DNA of 48,144 nt from positions 1-48,144 of the IMG/VR virus record IMGVR_UViG_3300031974_002798; one strand, written 5' to 3'. Below, piece by piece: positions 22,744 to 30,296 of the stretch (position 1 is its first letter; every line of letters starts with the position of its first letter). The stretch comes from a virus. The notes beneath the pieces are model-generated. The model was not told the DNA's origin, ran no database searches, and saw nothing but the letters and a program-made list of their open reading frames with translations. Both the position numbers and the translations under genes were made by a program.

Positions 22744-22901
22744 CTCAAACCCTTCAGATTGAATACTGCTGCCTTTGCAACATTATCTCTTCTCTGTTTC
22801 TCCAATTGAAATTGCCGTAGTCCCTCTTTCATATCCCTCTCATAGAGTTCTTTGTTTTTGGGATTACTCATCCAATCTTGCCATCTGTATTCTCGTACCA
22901 T
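22740..22901 (-). CDS. Hypothetical helical protein
   Basis: 53 residues starting MVREYRWQDWMSNPKNKELY, charged helix with a KQRRDN cluster. A TATTTATA motif ends 3 nt before its ATG, with a second 31 nt upstream. Not recognised. Confidence 0.7.
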   Translation of the reverse strand: MVREYRWQDWMSNPKNKELYERDMKEGLRQFQLEKQRRDNVAKAAVFNLKGLR

Positions 22902-22904
22902 ATC

Positions 22905-22940
22905 TATAAATATTAGGTTATTACATATTACATATAAATA
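22905..22940 (-). promoter_or_regulatory. Two TATTTATA motifs before 22740..22901
   Basis: Minus-strand TATTTATA at 22933..22940 and 22905..22912, 20 nt apart, in the only gap between the two-component operon and the downstream genes. They may mark a late promoter; see the finding on this motif. Confidence 0.4.
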
Positions 22941-22945
22941 TGGTA

Positions 22946-23521
22946 TTATTCTTTATCAGTATTAGTTGCGTGTTTAACACCCATAATAGTTCCGATGATA
23001 CTGAATGAGTTGGTGAGTAAGATACCAAATAGGTTAGACCATGTTGATTCAATTATCTTTGCATCGTTACCATTTAACAATACGAACATATATAATGCCG
23101 TAGTTATTATACCAACACCCATTATCACCCAAAGAGCCACCTTCACAATACTACCCATCAACTCTGTTTGGGTTTTCTTCTGAAGTAACGATAGGTCGGT
23201 TTCTGCTACCTCTTTTGCTCGTTCTGCTTCTTCCCTAGCGTCCTCCGCCTCATCCTTTAACCTTTCAGATTCTTCCCTCGCAGATTCTGCGTCTTTGAAC
23301 AATGTCTCTAACTCTTTGTTTTGTTCTTGAACTTGTTTGGTTACAGACAACCTCTTCTTCCTAGCAGTAGCATCCCTCTCTATACAAGTCTGAAGATACT
23401 CAGCAAAATCAGTATCACCATCTTCTGCTTTGATTATCTTTAAGATGTTACCCTCTAAGTAAACTCTCTTCTTTGAGGCTAACTCTAAGAGTACATCTCT
23501 TGTATGACTTGTTACAACCAC
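22946..23521 (-). CDS. Coiled-coil protein with two membrane helices
   Basis: 191 residues. Residues 1-50 form a small domain (LLELASKKRVYLEGNILKII). About 55-118 is a charged coiled coil with EESERLKDEAEDAREEAER repeats. Residues 124-149 and 161-182 are transmembrane helices with a short loop. It is the last gene of the kinase/receiver operon, 1 nt after the receiver. A membrane-bound effector or receptor subunit is an inference only; unknown family. Confidence 0.8.
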   Translation of the reverse strand: MVVTSHTRDVLLELASKKRVYLEGNILKIIKAEDGDTDFAEYLQTCIERDATARKKRLSVTKQVQEQNKELETLFKDAESAREESERLKDEAEDAREEAERAKEVAETDLSLLQKKTQTELMGSIVKVALWVIMGVGIITTALYMFVLLNGNDAKIIESTWSNLFGILLTNSFSIIGTIMGVKHATNTDKE

Positions 23522-23968
23522 TTACTTATATACTTTGAATGGGTTAGTTTTGTTTAAGTATCCTTCGTAGTCATTTCTGAACTCTTCCAATCTTGGTTCA
23601 ATGTCATCTGATTTGATAATCCAGAACTGAGCACCTGCTTCTTTTGCTTTCTCAATTTCTTGGTTATCATCAGATGATGAAATAATACCAATTACACATC
23701 CGTTCCCATAGTCAAAGTTGATTTTATGAATCAGTTCGATTCCATCAAACGATGAACCAACGATGTTCAAATCAACGAATACACATTCGGGTCTTTCGTG
23801 ATTTGGGTCGTCTGGAAACCATTTCTTAAACAATGCATCTGCCTCATCGGAAGAACTCAATGCTTCCAATGAAAGGGTTATGTCCAAAATACTACATGCA
23901 TCTTCAAATACTAAGTGGAACAAATCCTCATCATCCACCAACAAAATAGAATTAATCATTGTGCTCAT
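23522..23968 (-). CDS. CheY-like response-regulator receiver
   Basis: 148 residues. Receiver domain with VDDED (acidic pair D12, D13), phospho-acceptor D66 in FVDLNIVG, S97-S99 in IISSS and the conserved lysine K119 in WIIKS. There is no attached output domain, so it would act through protein-protein contact, like single-domain CheY. Its start lies 4 nt inside the kinase gene. Phosphate donor is probably that kinase (inference). Confidence 0.9.
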   Translation of the reverse strand: MSTMINSILLVDDEDLFHLVFEDACSILDITLSLEALSSSDEADALFKKWFPDDPNHERPECVFVDLNIVGSSFDGIELIHKINFDYGNGCVIGIISSSDDNQEIEKAKEAGAQFWIIKSDDIEPRLEEFRNDYEGYLNKTNPFKVYK

Positions 23969-25215
23969 TTTAACCTTATCCTTAATTTAGTTCCTGATTT
24001 AACTTTTTCTGCACTCATATCAAAACCATGCTGATTCAGAATTGCGATACATATATTCAACCCCAATCCCGATCCGCCTTCTTCTTGACCTTCTCTTCTC
24101 TTATATGGCTTGGACAACTCAACAAACTCTTCTGCAGTCATCCCTCTACCATTATCTTCTACACATAATGTATCTTTGTCTTCCATATATATTGAAACCT
24201 TCTTCGTAGAACTATCGTTGTACTTCAATCCATTACGAATGAGGTTGTCTATGGCTGTACAAAATAATGCATCGTTTACCTCTATTGTGGGTAACTCTCC
24301 GATTAAAACTTGCTTTTTGTACGATGTAGATGAAAGGTAGTCTTCAAGTATCTCTCCTAAATTAAACTCCTCAACATCTAATTGTACATTCTCTTTTACC
24401 AAATTGGTAAATTCCTTAACACCCTCATATACCTTTTGGGTATGTTTCAACCCTTCTTCTAACATTTTCAGAGGCGCTTTTATTTTCAATTCATCTATTG
24501 AGTCTTCCGTTAACCTTCTTTTTAATGATGATAGTCCACGTGGCATATATGTGTTGATACCACTATGCATATCATGTCTGAGTATCTTAGCAGCGTGTTC
24601 TAAGTATGAGTTCTTTTGGTTTACTATCTCTTCTGCATCATGTTGTGTTGTTACATCATTTGCTATCTTCAGTACCTTTGTGTACTCACCATCTTTGTTT
24701 CTGATTGGGGTGTAGTTACCATACAACCATCTTTCACTACCATCCTTTGCAACTCTCTGAAACTGATTGGTGATGATATCACCCCTTCGTAGTGTTTCCC
24801 AAAAGTTGGCGTACTCTTTACTCTTTGAGTATGATTTGGTCACCATAAGTCTATGTGGTTTACCTATGACCTCTGATGTAGTATACCCCATAAGATTACA
24901 GAAGTTTTCGTTTGCTTGAATGATGTTACCATCCATACCAATTGTTACAACAAGGTTAGACCTATTGATTGCCGATAGTTGTGCATCTACAGTTTCTTCT
25001 CTTACCTTAACATTATTACTTAGTTCGTATCCCACTTTGAAAAATGGTGGCATGAAGAGTACAATACACCACCAACCAAATCTTTCTAATGCTAAGGATG
25101 TTTCAACTAATTCAAATACTACACAGGTTTGTATAACAAAAAAAACCATCATAATGATGATTGATGTTAATAGTGATAACTTACCTGTAACTGATATACC
25201 TCTGAATATGTTCAT
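23965..25215 (-). CDS. PAS-domain sensor histidine kinase
   Basis: 416 residues. Two transmembrane helices (about 12-38 and 46-66), a PAS domain (about 84-190, with NLMGYTTSEVIGKP), a dimerisation/phospho-acceptor region with H214 in ILRHDMHSG, and a HATPase domain: N-box DNLIRNGLKYND (323-334), G1 VEDNGRGM (352-359), G2 GSGLGL (381-386). All motifs for autophosphorylation are intact. The start overlaps the last base of the holin gene. Histidine kinases are rare in phages; proximity to lysis genes suggests timing control (inference). Confidence 0.9.
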   Translation of the reverse strand: MNIFRGISVTGKLSLLTSIIIMMVFFVIQTCVVFELVETSLALERFGWWCIVLFMPPFFKVGYELSNNVKVREETVDAQLSAINRSNLVVTIGMDGNIIQANENFCNLMGYTTSEVIGKPHRLMVTKSYSKSKEYANFWETLRRGDIITNQFQRVAKDGSERWLYGNYTPIRNKDGEYTKVLKIANDVTTQHDAEEIVNQKNSYLEHAAKILRHDMHSGINTYMPRGLSSLKRRLTEDSIDELKIKAPLKMLEEGLKHTQKVYEGVKEFTNLVKENVQLDVEEFNLGEILEDYLSSTSYKKQVLIGELPTIEVNDALFCTAIDNLIRNGLKYNDSSTKKVSIYMEDKDTLCVEDNGRGMTAEEFVELSKPYKRREGQEEGGSGLGLNICIAILNQHGFDMSAEKVKSGTKLRIRLK

Positions 25216-25667
25216 TACTGACTCTTATCTCGTTCTCCCTTATGCCTATCAATCTTATCAAGAATCTCATTCAGTAATTCGTTTTTGATGAATCCAGCCA
25301 TAGATGCGTTTTTGAGTGCTGATATAAGTTGGAAAACTAAGAATGGTGCTAATATTGTTTCTGACAACCATGCCGTACCTGCAAATCCTAATTCGATTGA
25401 TAGTATAGCAGTTAGTATCAACTCCCATGCGAATATGTTCTTCAACACCCTAAGTGCCTTATAGGTTTTGAAACCCTCTCTTTTGATACCTGCGATGATT
25501 CCAAAGAATCCATCCAACAACATTACCGATACAACTGCTAAGTATTGTTCTACATTGTCCGCTGTGAGTTTCATAAAGTAACTCATCATAAACCCACAAA
25601 ATGTGGATAGTGCCATAATGATTTGGGCAGTTGTTGATTTGATTAATGTCATCTTATTAGCTTCCAC
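25215..25667 (-). CDS. Holin-like membrane protein
   Basis: 150 residues with about four hydrophobic segments and a charged C-terminal tail (IDRHKGERDKSQ). The layout (LDGFFGIIAGI ... FKTYKALRVLKN ... hydrophobic ... polar tail) resembles toxin-secretion/phage-lysis holins of the Phage_holin_4 type. Its start lies 11 nt inside the endolysin-like gene, the usual lysin-holin arrangement. Confidence 0.8.
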   Translation of the reverse strand: MEANKMTLIKSTTAQIIMALSTFCGFMMSYFMKLTADNVEQYLAVVSVMLLDGFFGIIAGIKREGFKTYKALRVLKNIFAWELILTAILSIELGFAGTAWLSETILAPFLVFQLISALKNASMAGFIKNELLNEILDKIDRHKGERDKSQ

Positions 25668-26274
25668 TTTCGATGTCAGAACTTTCGATTAATGTATATG
25701 TGAATGAGTTTCCATAGAGTGTCGCACTTTTGTTGACTAACTCCATAAACAATTTGAAGTCATCATTTGCTGCGATTACTTGACAACCAGCAGACCACTT
25801 ATCTATTTGTACAGATTTACCACCCTCTCTTCCAGTGGCTCTATGAATATTGATACCATAGATTCCCTCTTTGATGCTTTCCTCTGAGAAATCGTATGTA
25901 CCATCTTTGTTGTTGTCTCTATAGACTTTGAGTGGGGACTTTTGTCTGAGTGCTTGGTACTTACCTTGATGTAACCCAATTTTATGTGAACCTCTGTATT
26001 GTCCAGGAACTAAGATTGCGACACCAGCTTCGTTCAGTAAGTTTTTTTCCCAATGGGCGCCAGGATCCGTAGTTGCTTCAAACTGATGATACATCATATT
26101 AGTACCAATCGAATATGATACCGTTACCCAATCATCGAATCGGTTGGTTACCTTACCACCTGTTTCTGAATTTCTGATACCTACGATGTTGAGGTTATAG
26201 TCACCACCTTCGAACCATCTGTATCCTTTTTTCTTTACTGCGTTTCGTACTTCATCCCTTGTGAAACTTCCCAT
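25657..26274 (-). CDS. YkuD-like cell-wall enzyme, probable endolysin
   Basis: 205 residues. The pattern NIHRA, about 16 residues, then WSAGCQVI matches the His...(S/T)xGCx signature of YkuD/L,D-transpeptidase-like domains, which act on peptidoglycan peptides. No N-terminal signal peptide is seen, in keeping with a holin-dependent lysin. The adjacent holin supports a lysis role. An alternative is a host-wall remodelling or virion enzyme. Confidence 0.75.
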   Translation of the reverse strand: MGSFTRDEVRNAVKKKGYRWFEGGDYNLNIVGIRNSETGGKVTNRFDDWVTVSYSIGTNMMYHQFEATTDPGAHWEKNLLNEAGVAILVPGQYRGSHKIGLHQGKYQALRQKSPLKVYRDNNKDGTYDFSEESIKEGIYGINIHRATGREGGKSVQIDKWSAGCQVIAANDDFKLFMELVNKSATLYGNSFTYTLIESSDIESGS

Positions 26275-26296
26275 TCATACCCCTGTGTTTTACTAC

Positions 26297-26605
26297 TTAC
26301 TTTTTCTTTCTACCCTGACAATGAGCTTTCTGACTGAACCCTTTGGGGTTGTTACAATCGATACTTCGTTTGTATTTGTCTGACCACTCCTCATCAATCT
26401 TATTAATCAATGATTCCAATTCCATCTCAACTTTGTTTGGTAAACCACTTCGTTTTGTTTTAGCATATTTCTCAAGATCCTTCTCACTCATTCTGTCCAC
26501 CAAATCCTTTACTTGTTTGGATACTTTGGACTTTGGAGTGTCACCTCTCTTTACTGATAATGCTAACCCAAATAACTTCTGTTGTTGTTTACTAACCGAT
26601 GGCAT
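26297..26605 (-). CDS. DUF3008-like small phage protein with C-terminal Cys/His motif
   Basis: 102 residues. N-terminus MPSVSKQQQKLFGLALSVKR matches DUF3008-like proteins (MPSxSKxQQxxFxxAxxxK). The C-terminal SIDCNNPKGFSQKAHCQGRK is a conserved motif of marine phage proteins, with two Cys and one His for possible metal binding. Function unknown. A TATTTATA motif lies 24 nt upstream. Confidence 0.8.
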   Translation of the reverse strand: MPSVSKQQQKLFGLALSVKRGDTPKSKVSKQVKDLVDRMSEKDLEKYAKTKRSGLPNKVEMELESLINKIDEEWSDKYKRSIDCNNPKGFSQKAHCQGRKKK

Positions 26606-26629
26606 GGATTCCTTCGTAAGTTCTTTGGA

Positions 26630-26637
26630 TATAAATA
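26630..26637 (-). promoter_or_regulatory. TATTTATA motif before 26297..26605
   Basis: Minus-strand TATTTATA within CCCATATTTATATCC, 24 nt upstream of the start codon. Located just before the lysis/two-component operon, so it could drive that operon. Confidence 0.4.
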
Positions 26638-26641
26638 TGGG

Positions 26642-26794
26642 TTAATCTAATTTAACACTACCCATTGGGACAATCCATTCCCTATCAAATGGGTCTGCTA
26701 CTTTGACTTCTTGCTTTTGTTCGTTTACTGATATAACTATCACCCTCTCCCCTTCTGGAAGACACCCGTTGTGATTGTGATAACTCTTCGTCAT
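26642..26794 (-). CDS. Possible small KOW/SH3-like protein in a second frame
   Basis: 50 residues starting MTKSYHNHNGCLPEGERVIV and ending DREWIVPMGSVKLD. The form (E-G-E-RVIVI-x-x-N-x-x-EVKVADP-x-EWIVP) looks like a small beta-barrel. It overlaps the gene at 26685..26921 by 110 nt in another frame. Either the two genes overlap, or a frameshift joins the N-terminal half of that gene to this one. Confidence 0.5.
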   Translation of the reverse strand: MTKSYHNHNGCLPEGERVIVISVNEQKQEVKVADPFDREWIVPMGSVKLD

Positions 26795-26921
26795 CGTTGT
26801 TCTCTTTAAATTTTCCATGCTTTCTCTTTTTGTTATGAACCATTCCTACAGAATCTTCATATAACTCTTCTAACTCATCAAAATTTTCAAAGTTGATTTG
26901 ATTAAGTCTGATTTTTGACAT
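26685..26921 (-). CDS. Hypothetical 78-aa basic protein
   Basis: 78 residues starting MSKIRLNQINFENFDELEEL. The first 45 residues are acidic-helical, then basic (NKKRKHGKFKEN). The final 30 residues, Ser/Arg-rich, overlap the better-looking second frame at 26642..26794, so the true C-terminus may differ. Not recognised. Confidence 0.55.
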   Translation of the reverse strand: MSKIRLNQINFENFDELEELYEDSVGMVHNKKRKHGKFKENNDDEELSQSQRVSSRRGEGDSYISKRTKARSQSSRPI

Positions 26922-26924
26922 TCG

Positions 26925-27167
26925 TTATTCCTTTATGATTTTAAGTTTACTTATTGCGTTTAAGAATTGTTCTGGTGTATATTCTTTTCCCTTTTCATCT
27001 TTGATTGTAATAGATTCTAATGTATCGGGATATTTGTGTACCATCCTTTCAAATATTTCAAAGCCTGATTCTGCCCAAAAGTTTTTGAAAGACGATTCAC
27101 CTAAGATGTTTGTTGAGTATTCCTCTTCACCATCCACATCATCTGGAAGTAAAATATAGTATCTCAT
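26925..27167 (-). CDS. Conserved small T4-like phage protein
   Basis: 80 residues starting MRYYILLPDDVDGEEEYSTN. The pattern (ILLPxD...NILGESSFxxFWxxxG...FLxxIxKLKI) is one I recognise from uncharacterised proteins of T4-like marine phages. A TATTTATA motif ends 6 nt before the ATG, followed by AGGAGATATG. Confidence 0.8.
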   Translation of the reverse strand: MRYYILLPDDVDGEEEYSTNILGESSFKNFWAESGFEIFERMVHKYPDTLESITIKDEKGKEYTPEQFLNAISKLKIIKE

Positions 27168-27173
27168 ATCTCC

Positions 27174-27181
27174 TATAAATA
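27174..27181 (-). promoter_or_regulatory. TATTTATA motif before 26925..27167
   Basis: Minus-strand TATTTATA, then GGAGATATG, the latter including a Shine-Dalgarno-like GGAG. It is 6 nt from the start codon, so at most a very short leader would remain. Confidence 0.35.
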
Positions 27182-27183
27182 CA

Positions 27184-29142
27184 TCAATTCAGATGAATTA
27201 GTGTATCTTCGTATGTTTTTACTTTATTCACTTTGACTCTGAATATATCCAATTCGAACTCACCAACCTCAATTTCAGATGACTCAAGTACTGATGACAA
27301 TTCGGTTATTAGATTGTATGAGTATTGGGTCAATTTGTTTGCATCGAAGCTTACAACTATGTCTGATTCTGTTGTTTGGTTGATTCTTTTAGTCAAATCG
27401 AATTGAGTGTTTGGTTGTTCTAATCGGATATAATCAACGATTTTTTCGGTTGGTATGTCTACATTTATCCTACTACACCAAGGTTCTAACATATTCAGAA
27501 TCTTTTCATTTGCGTTCTCCACTACGAATTCGACATCATACTTTGGTGGTACGATTGGTTTCATCAATGTGTCATGCTTTACAAAGTGTCCCCACTTACG
27601 AATGAAGTTTCTAGTTGAACGGGTATTCTGTGCTAACCACTCATCCGATTCCTTTCCAACGGCTGTTAGGGTTGGATTGTATCTACTACCTCTACAAGTC
27701 ATATGGTATACAAACCCATCCCATGTCTGAACGAACTTATATCCGTTGAGTTGGAATCGATTGAAAATGTCAGAATCTTCTTTTGATTGTGGTGCATATA
27801 ATGGGTCATGCCCACCTATTGACTGAAAGTCTTCTTTGTAAAAAGCCCAAGGTGCAAAGATACCTTCTGTTGTTCTACCTTGCATCAATGATGGAATTTG
27901 ATGTAGTAAATCCTCCTCCAATGGTTGGAAATCTTCTGGCTCTGTACCGAAATCCATAAGTATCTTCTCAGGCCCATCAGGATGTAGTGGTGGTTCAATA
28001 CGAGTAAGTGACACCACAGTTTGTGGTTTAATATGTTTCATTACAGAATCCAATGCATTTGGACAAAGATACATATCGGCGTGATAAATCATACAAATAT
28101 CTTTAGTGGCTACCTCATTAATCAAACGATCGTATAGGATTGTATGTCCCAATCTCGTTGGCCCTTCGTTTCTGATTGCATGGAAATTTGGGTCTTTGTC
28201 CATCATCTCCTTACACCACTCCCAAGTTCCATCATTTGAGAAATCATCAGCAATACAAATTTCAACATTATGAATACCTTGATTTTTTCTAATTGATTCA
28301 TATGACCACTTTAGGTACTTTAAATTGTTCCTAGATGGTTGTATTAAACTTATTTCCATAGGAGGGCCCAATGTGTATCCCATATCATCATCTGATACTA
28401 CTACTTGTTTTTTTGGTACTGCCATTTTAAGATTTGGGTGTTCTGTAGTCAACCAATTTTTACCAAACTCTAAAATATGTGGTCTGCCGATTAACTTTTT
28501 AAACTCAGACCATGTTTTATGTCCGTGATTATCGGTATTAACTAGCTGAATATAATTCTTTTTATTTTGTTTACTAATAATATACTCTAAACATTTTTTT
28601 AAAATATCAACTCTAAAAATAGCGTCAATGCTAATACAACCAAATGGGGAGTTTTTACTATCAAATGTATATATGTGTTTGCAATCAGTATTATATTCGG
28701 GTACACCATAATTTTTGTTAAAATCGGGATGTGAATTAAGACTATATCTTCCTAACTTACCTATGTTAAGCATGGCTATATCATTATTAACCATCTCATC
28801 AATAATATTACCAAACTCTTCCCTATTTGTGTTGCAGAACATTCTATCTTCTGTTAGATAAAATACATATGGTGTTTTTACATTCTCTAACAAACGTAAT
28901 GTAGTTTCAGCCCAATTAAATGTTTCGTTATCAACCCAATTGTAAAATTGTATGTTTTTAAAATTTTCAAAATACAATTTTTTTACCCTATCCAAATTAA
29001 AATTAGTTTTGTAGTTAACGACTATATTACACTCACCAAATACATTTGATGTGCATCGAACACCAACAGATGATTCCATATGATGTAACTTATCTTCGTT
29101 TTGAACAATAAAATTTTGAAGTAGTGTTAATTTATTTTTCAT
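27184..29142 (-). CDS. Two-domain glycosyltransferase (GT-A N-domain plus GT2)
   Basis: 652 residues. Residues 1-230 form a GT-A-like domain with TPYVFYLTEDRMF as the likely metal site. From about 255 a GT2 domain follows: EISLIQPSRNNLKYLKWSYES, ICIADDFSNDGTWEW and YHADMYL as the DxD-like site. The last 120 residues (FVVENANEKILNMLEPWCSR ...) form a tail often seen in GT2 proteins of T4-like marine phages. The N-terminal half is more AT-rich than the C-terminal half, pointing to a separate origin. Substrates unknown. Confidence 0.85.
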   Translation of the reverse strand: MKNKLTLLQNFIVQNEDKLHHMESSVGVRCTSNVFGECNIVVNYKTNFNLDRVKKLYFENFKNIQFYNWVDNETFNWAETTLRLLENVKTPYVFYLTEDRMFCNTNREEFGNIIDEMVNNDIAMLNIGKLGRYSLNSHPDFNKNYGVPEYNTDCKHIYTFDSKNSPFGCISIDAIFRVDILKKCLEYIISKQNKKNYIQLVNTDNHGHKTWSEFKKLIGRPHILEFGKNWLTTEHPNLKMAVPKKQVVVSDDDMGYTLGPPMEISLIQPSRNNLKYLKWSYESIRKNQGIHNVEICIADDFSNDGTWEWCKEMMDKDPNFHAIRNEGPTRLGHTILYDRLINEVATKDICMIYHADMYLCPNALDSVMKHIKPQTVVSLTRIEPPLHPDGPEKILMDFGTEPEDFQPLEEDLLHQIPSLMQGRTTEGIFAPWAFYKEDFQSIGGHDPLYAPQSKEDSDIFNRFQLNGYKFVQTWDGFVYHMTCRGSRYNPTLTAVGKESDEWLAQNTRSTRNFIRKWGHFVKHDTLMKPIVPPKYDVEFVVENANEKILNMLEPWCSRINVDIPTEKIVDYIRLEQPNTQFDLTKRINQTTESDIVVSFDANKLTQYSYNLITELSSVLESSEIEVGEFELDIFRVKVNKVKTYEDTLIHLN

Positions 29143-29148
29143 AAAAAT

Positions 29149-29586
29149 TTATTTTATAGTTGTGTAATTTGATATAAAATCGCTACAAATACCATAACAT
29201 TGATTGATATTTCCCAAATACCCCAATTCTGGTAAAACACATATACTATTTGTATGTAATTCTTTTCCTGGATAAGTCCATATGAACCCATTAGAAGTTA
29301 ATGTATAGTCATCTTTTTGATGCCAAAAACTATGTATGTTCTGATTAGAGTTCATCATTGACATAGCTTCTGAATTTTTTGCATGACACCATATATAATT
29401 GTTTTCTAAAAATGACTCATCAATTTTATATATGGGTTTATCGTGACCTAACCAATATCCATTATCATACCAAACATCGATTTCAACATCATAACTACCA
29501 TTCAACGTATCTAATATGTAAGATGGTTTATTTTCTAATTTAGAATGAGTTCCATCTACATTTCCTCTATGAGATATTAACTTCAT
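29149..29586 (-). CDS. GDPD/PLC-like phosphodiesterase-type protein
   Basis: 145 residues. N-terminus KLISHRGNVDG, ENKPSYIL and YDVEIDVWY resemble the HRG...EN...EIDV pattern of glycerophosphodiester phosphodiesterase (PI-PLC superfamily). The domain is short (normally 220-250 residues), so activity is uncertain; such truncated proteins occur in surface-polysaccharide gene clusters. Overlaps the upstream gene by 4 nt. Confidence 0.7.
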   Translation of the reverse strand: MKLISHRGNVDGTHSKLENKPSYILDTLNGSYDVEIDVWYDNGYWLGHDKPIYKIDESFLENNYIWCHAKNSEAMSMMNSNQNIHSFWHQKDDYTLTSNGFIWTYPGKELHTNSICVLPELGYLGNINQCYGICSDFISNYTTIK

Positions 29587-30296
29587 GCTCCTACAACTCC
29601 ATGATTAAAATTTCTAATTTTTCTAGCCAACGACATTTCCGGTAAAATAGTTTGATTGTTAAATTCTATTTTTAAACCACATTCATTAGCTAAATCCACA
29701 GGCATTGTTCTTAGATTATAAGATGTTGTATTTATGATTTTATCGTACATTGTTTTGAATTTTTTTGATGTGTTCATATTCATAATATAACAAAAATCAC
29801 CAGGATGTGCTGAACTATAATTTGATATTATCACATCGTTTTTAACATGAATTTCTTTTAAATTTATATCATTGTGTAATACTATATCAGGTCTAAACAT
29901 TATGACTTTTTCATATTTTATGTCACAACTATCAGCGTAAGATAACATTAGTTCTATACTTTTCTTAATCGATAAAAAGAAACTCATTCTGTTAAACTCT
30001 CCTTTACGATTTGGTGTAAAGCATAATGATTTAAGCTCATCTGCGTATTGTTGATTACTTTCAAACAAATGTGATTTAGGATGATAACATTCAATCATAC
30101 CTTTTTGTGCAGTTGGTGTCCAACAATGAACAAACACATCAATTGGATTGTTTACATTTATAATGTGTTTATGATTAATTTCAGACACTTTATCATATTC
30201 GATTAACCTTGGTGTTTCTGTGGGAACAACATCATTTATACGACTATTAGACAGTCCAACAGCTCCAAAAAAACAAATAGCATATTTATTTTCCAT
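29583..30296 (-). CDS. Putative glycosyltransferase-like protein
   Basis: 237 residues. Features: CFFGAVGLSNSR near the N-terminus, DVFVHCWTPT, and VIMFRPDIVL, the type of segment containing a metal or sugar-nucleotide site in some glycosyltransferase-like proteins. I cannot place it in a numbered GT family. It is among the most AT-rich genes in the window. Confidence 0.65.
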   Translation of the reverse strand: MENKYAICFFGAVGLSNSRINDVVPTETPRLIEYDKVSEINHKHIINVNNPIDVFVHCWTPTAQKGMIECYHPKSHLFESNQQYADELKSLCFTPNRKGEFNRMSFFLSIKKSIELMLSYADSCDIKYEKVIMFRPDIVLHNDINLKEIHVKNDVIISNYSSAHPGDFCYIMNMNTSKKFKTMYDKIINTTSYNLRTMPVDLANECGLKIEFNNQTILPEMSLARKIRNFNHGVVGA

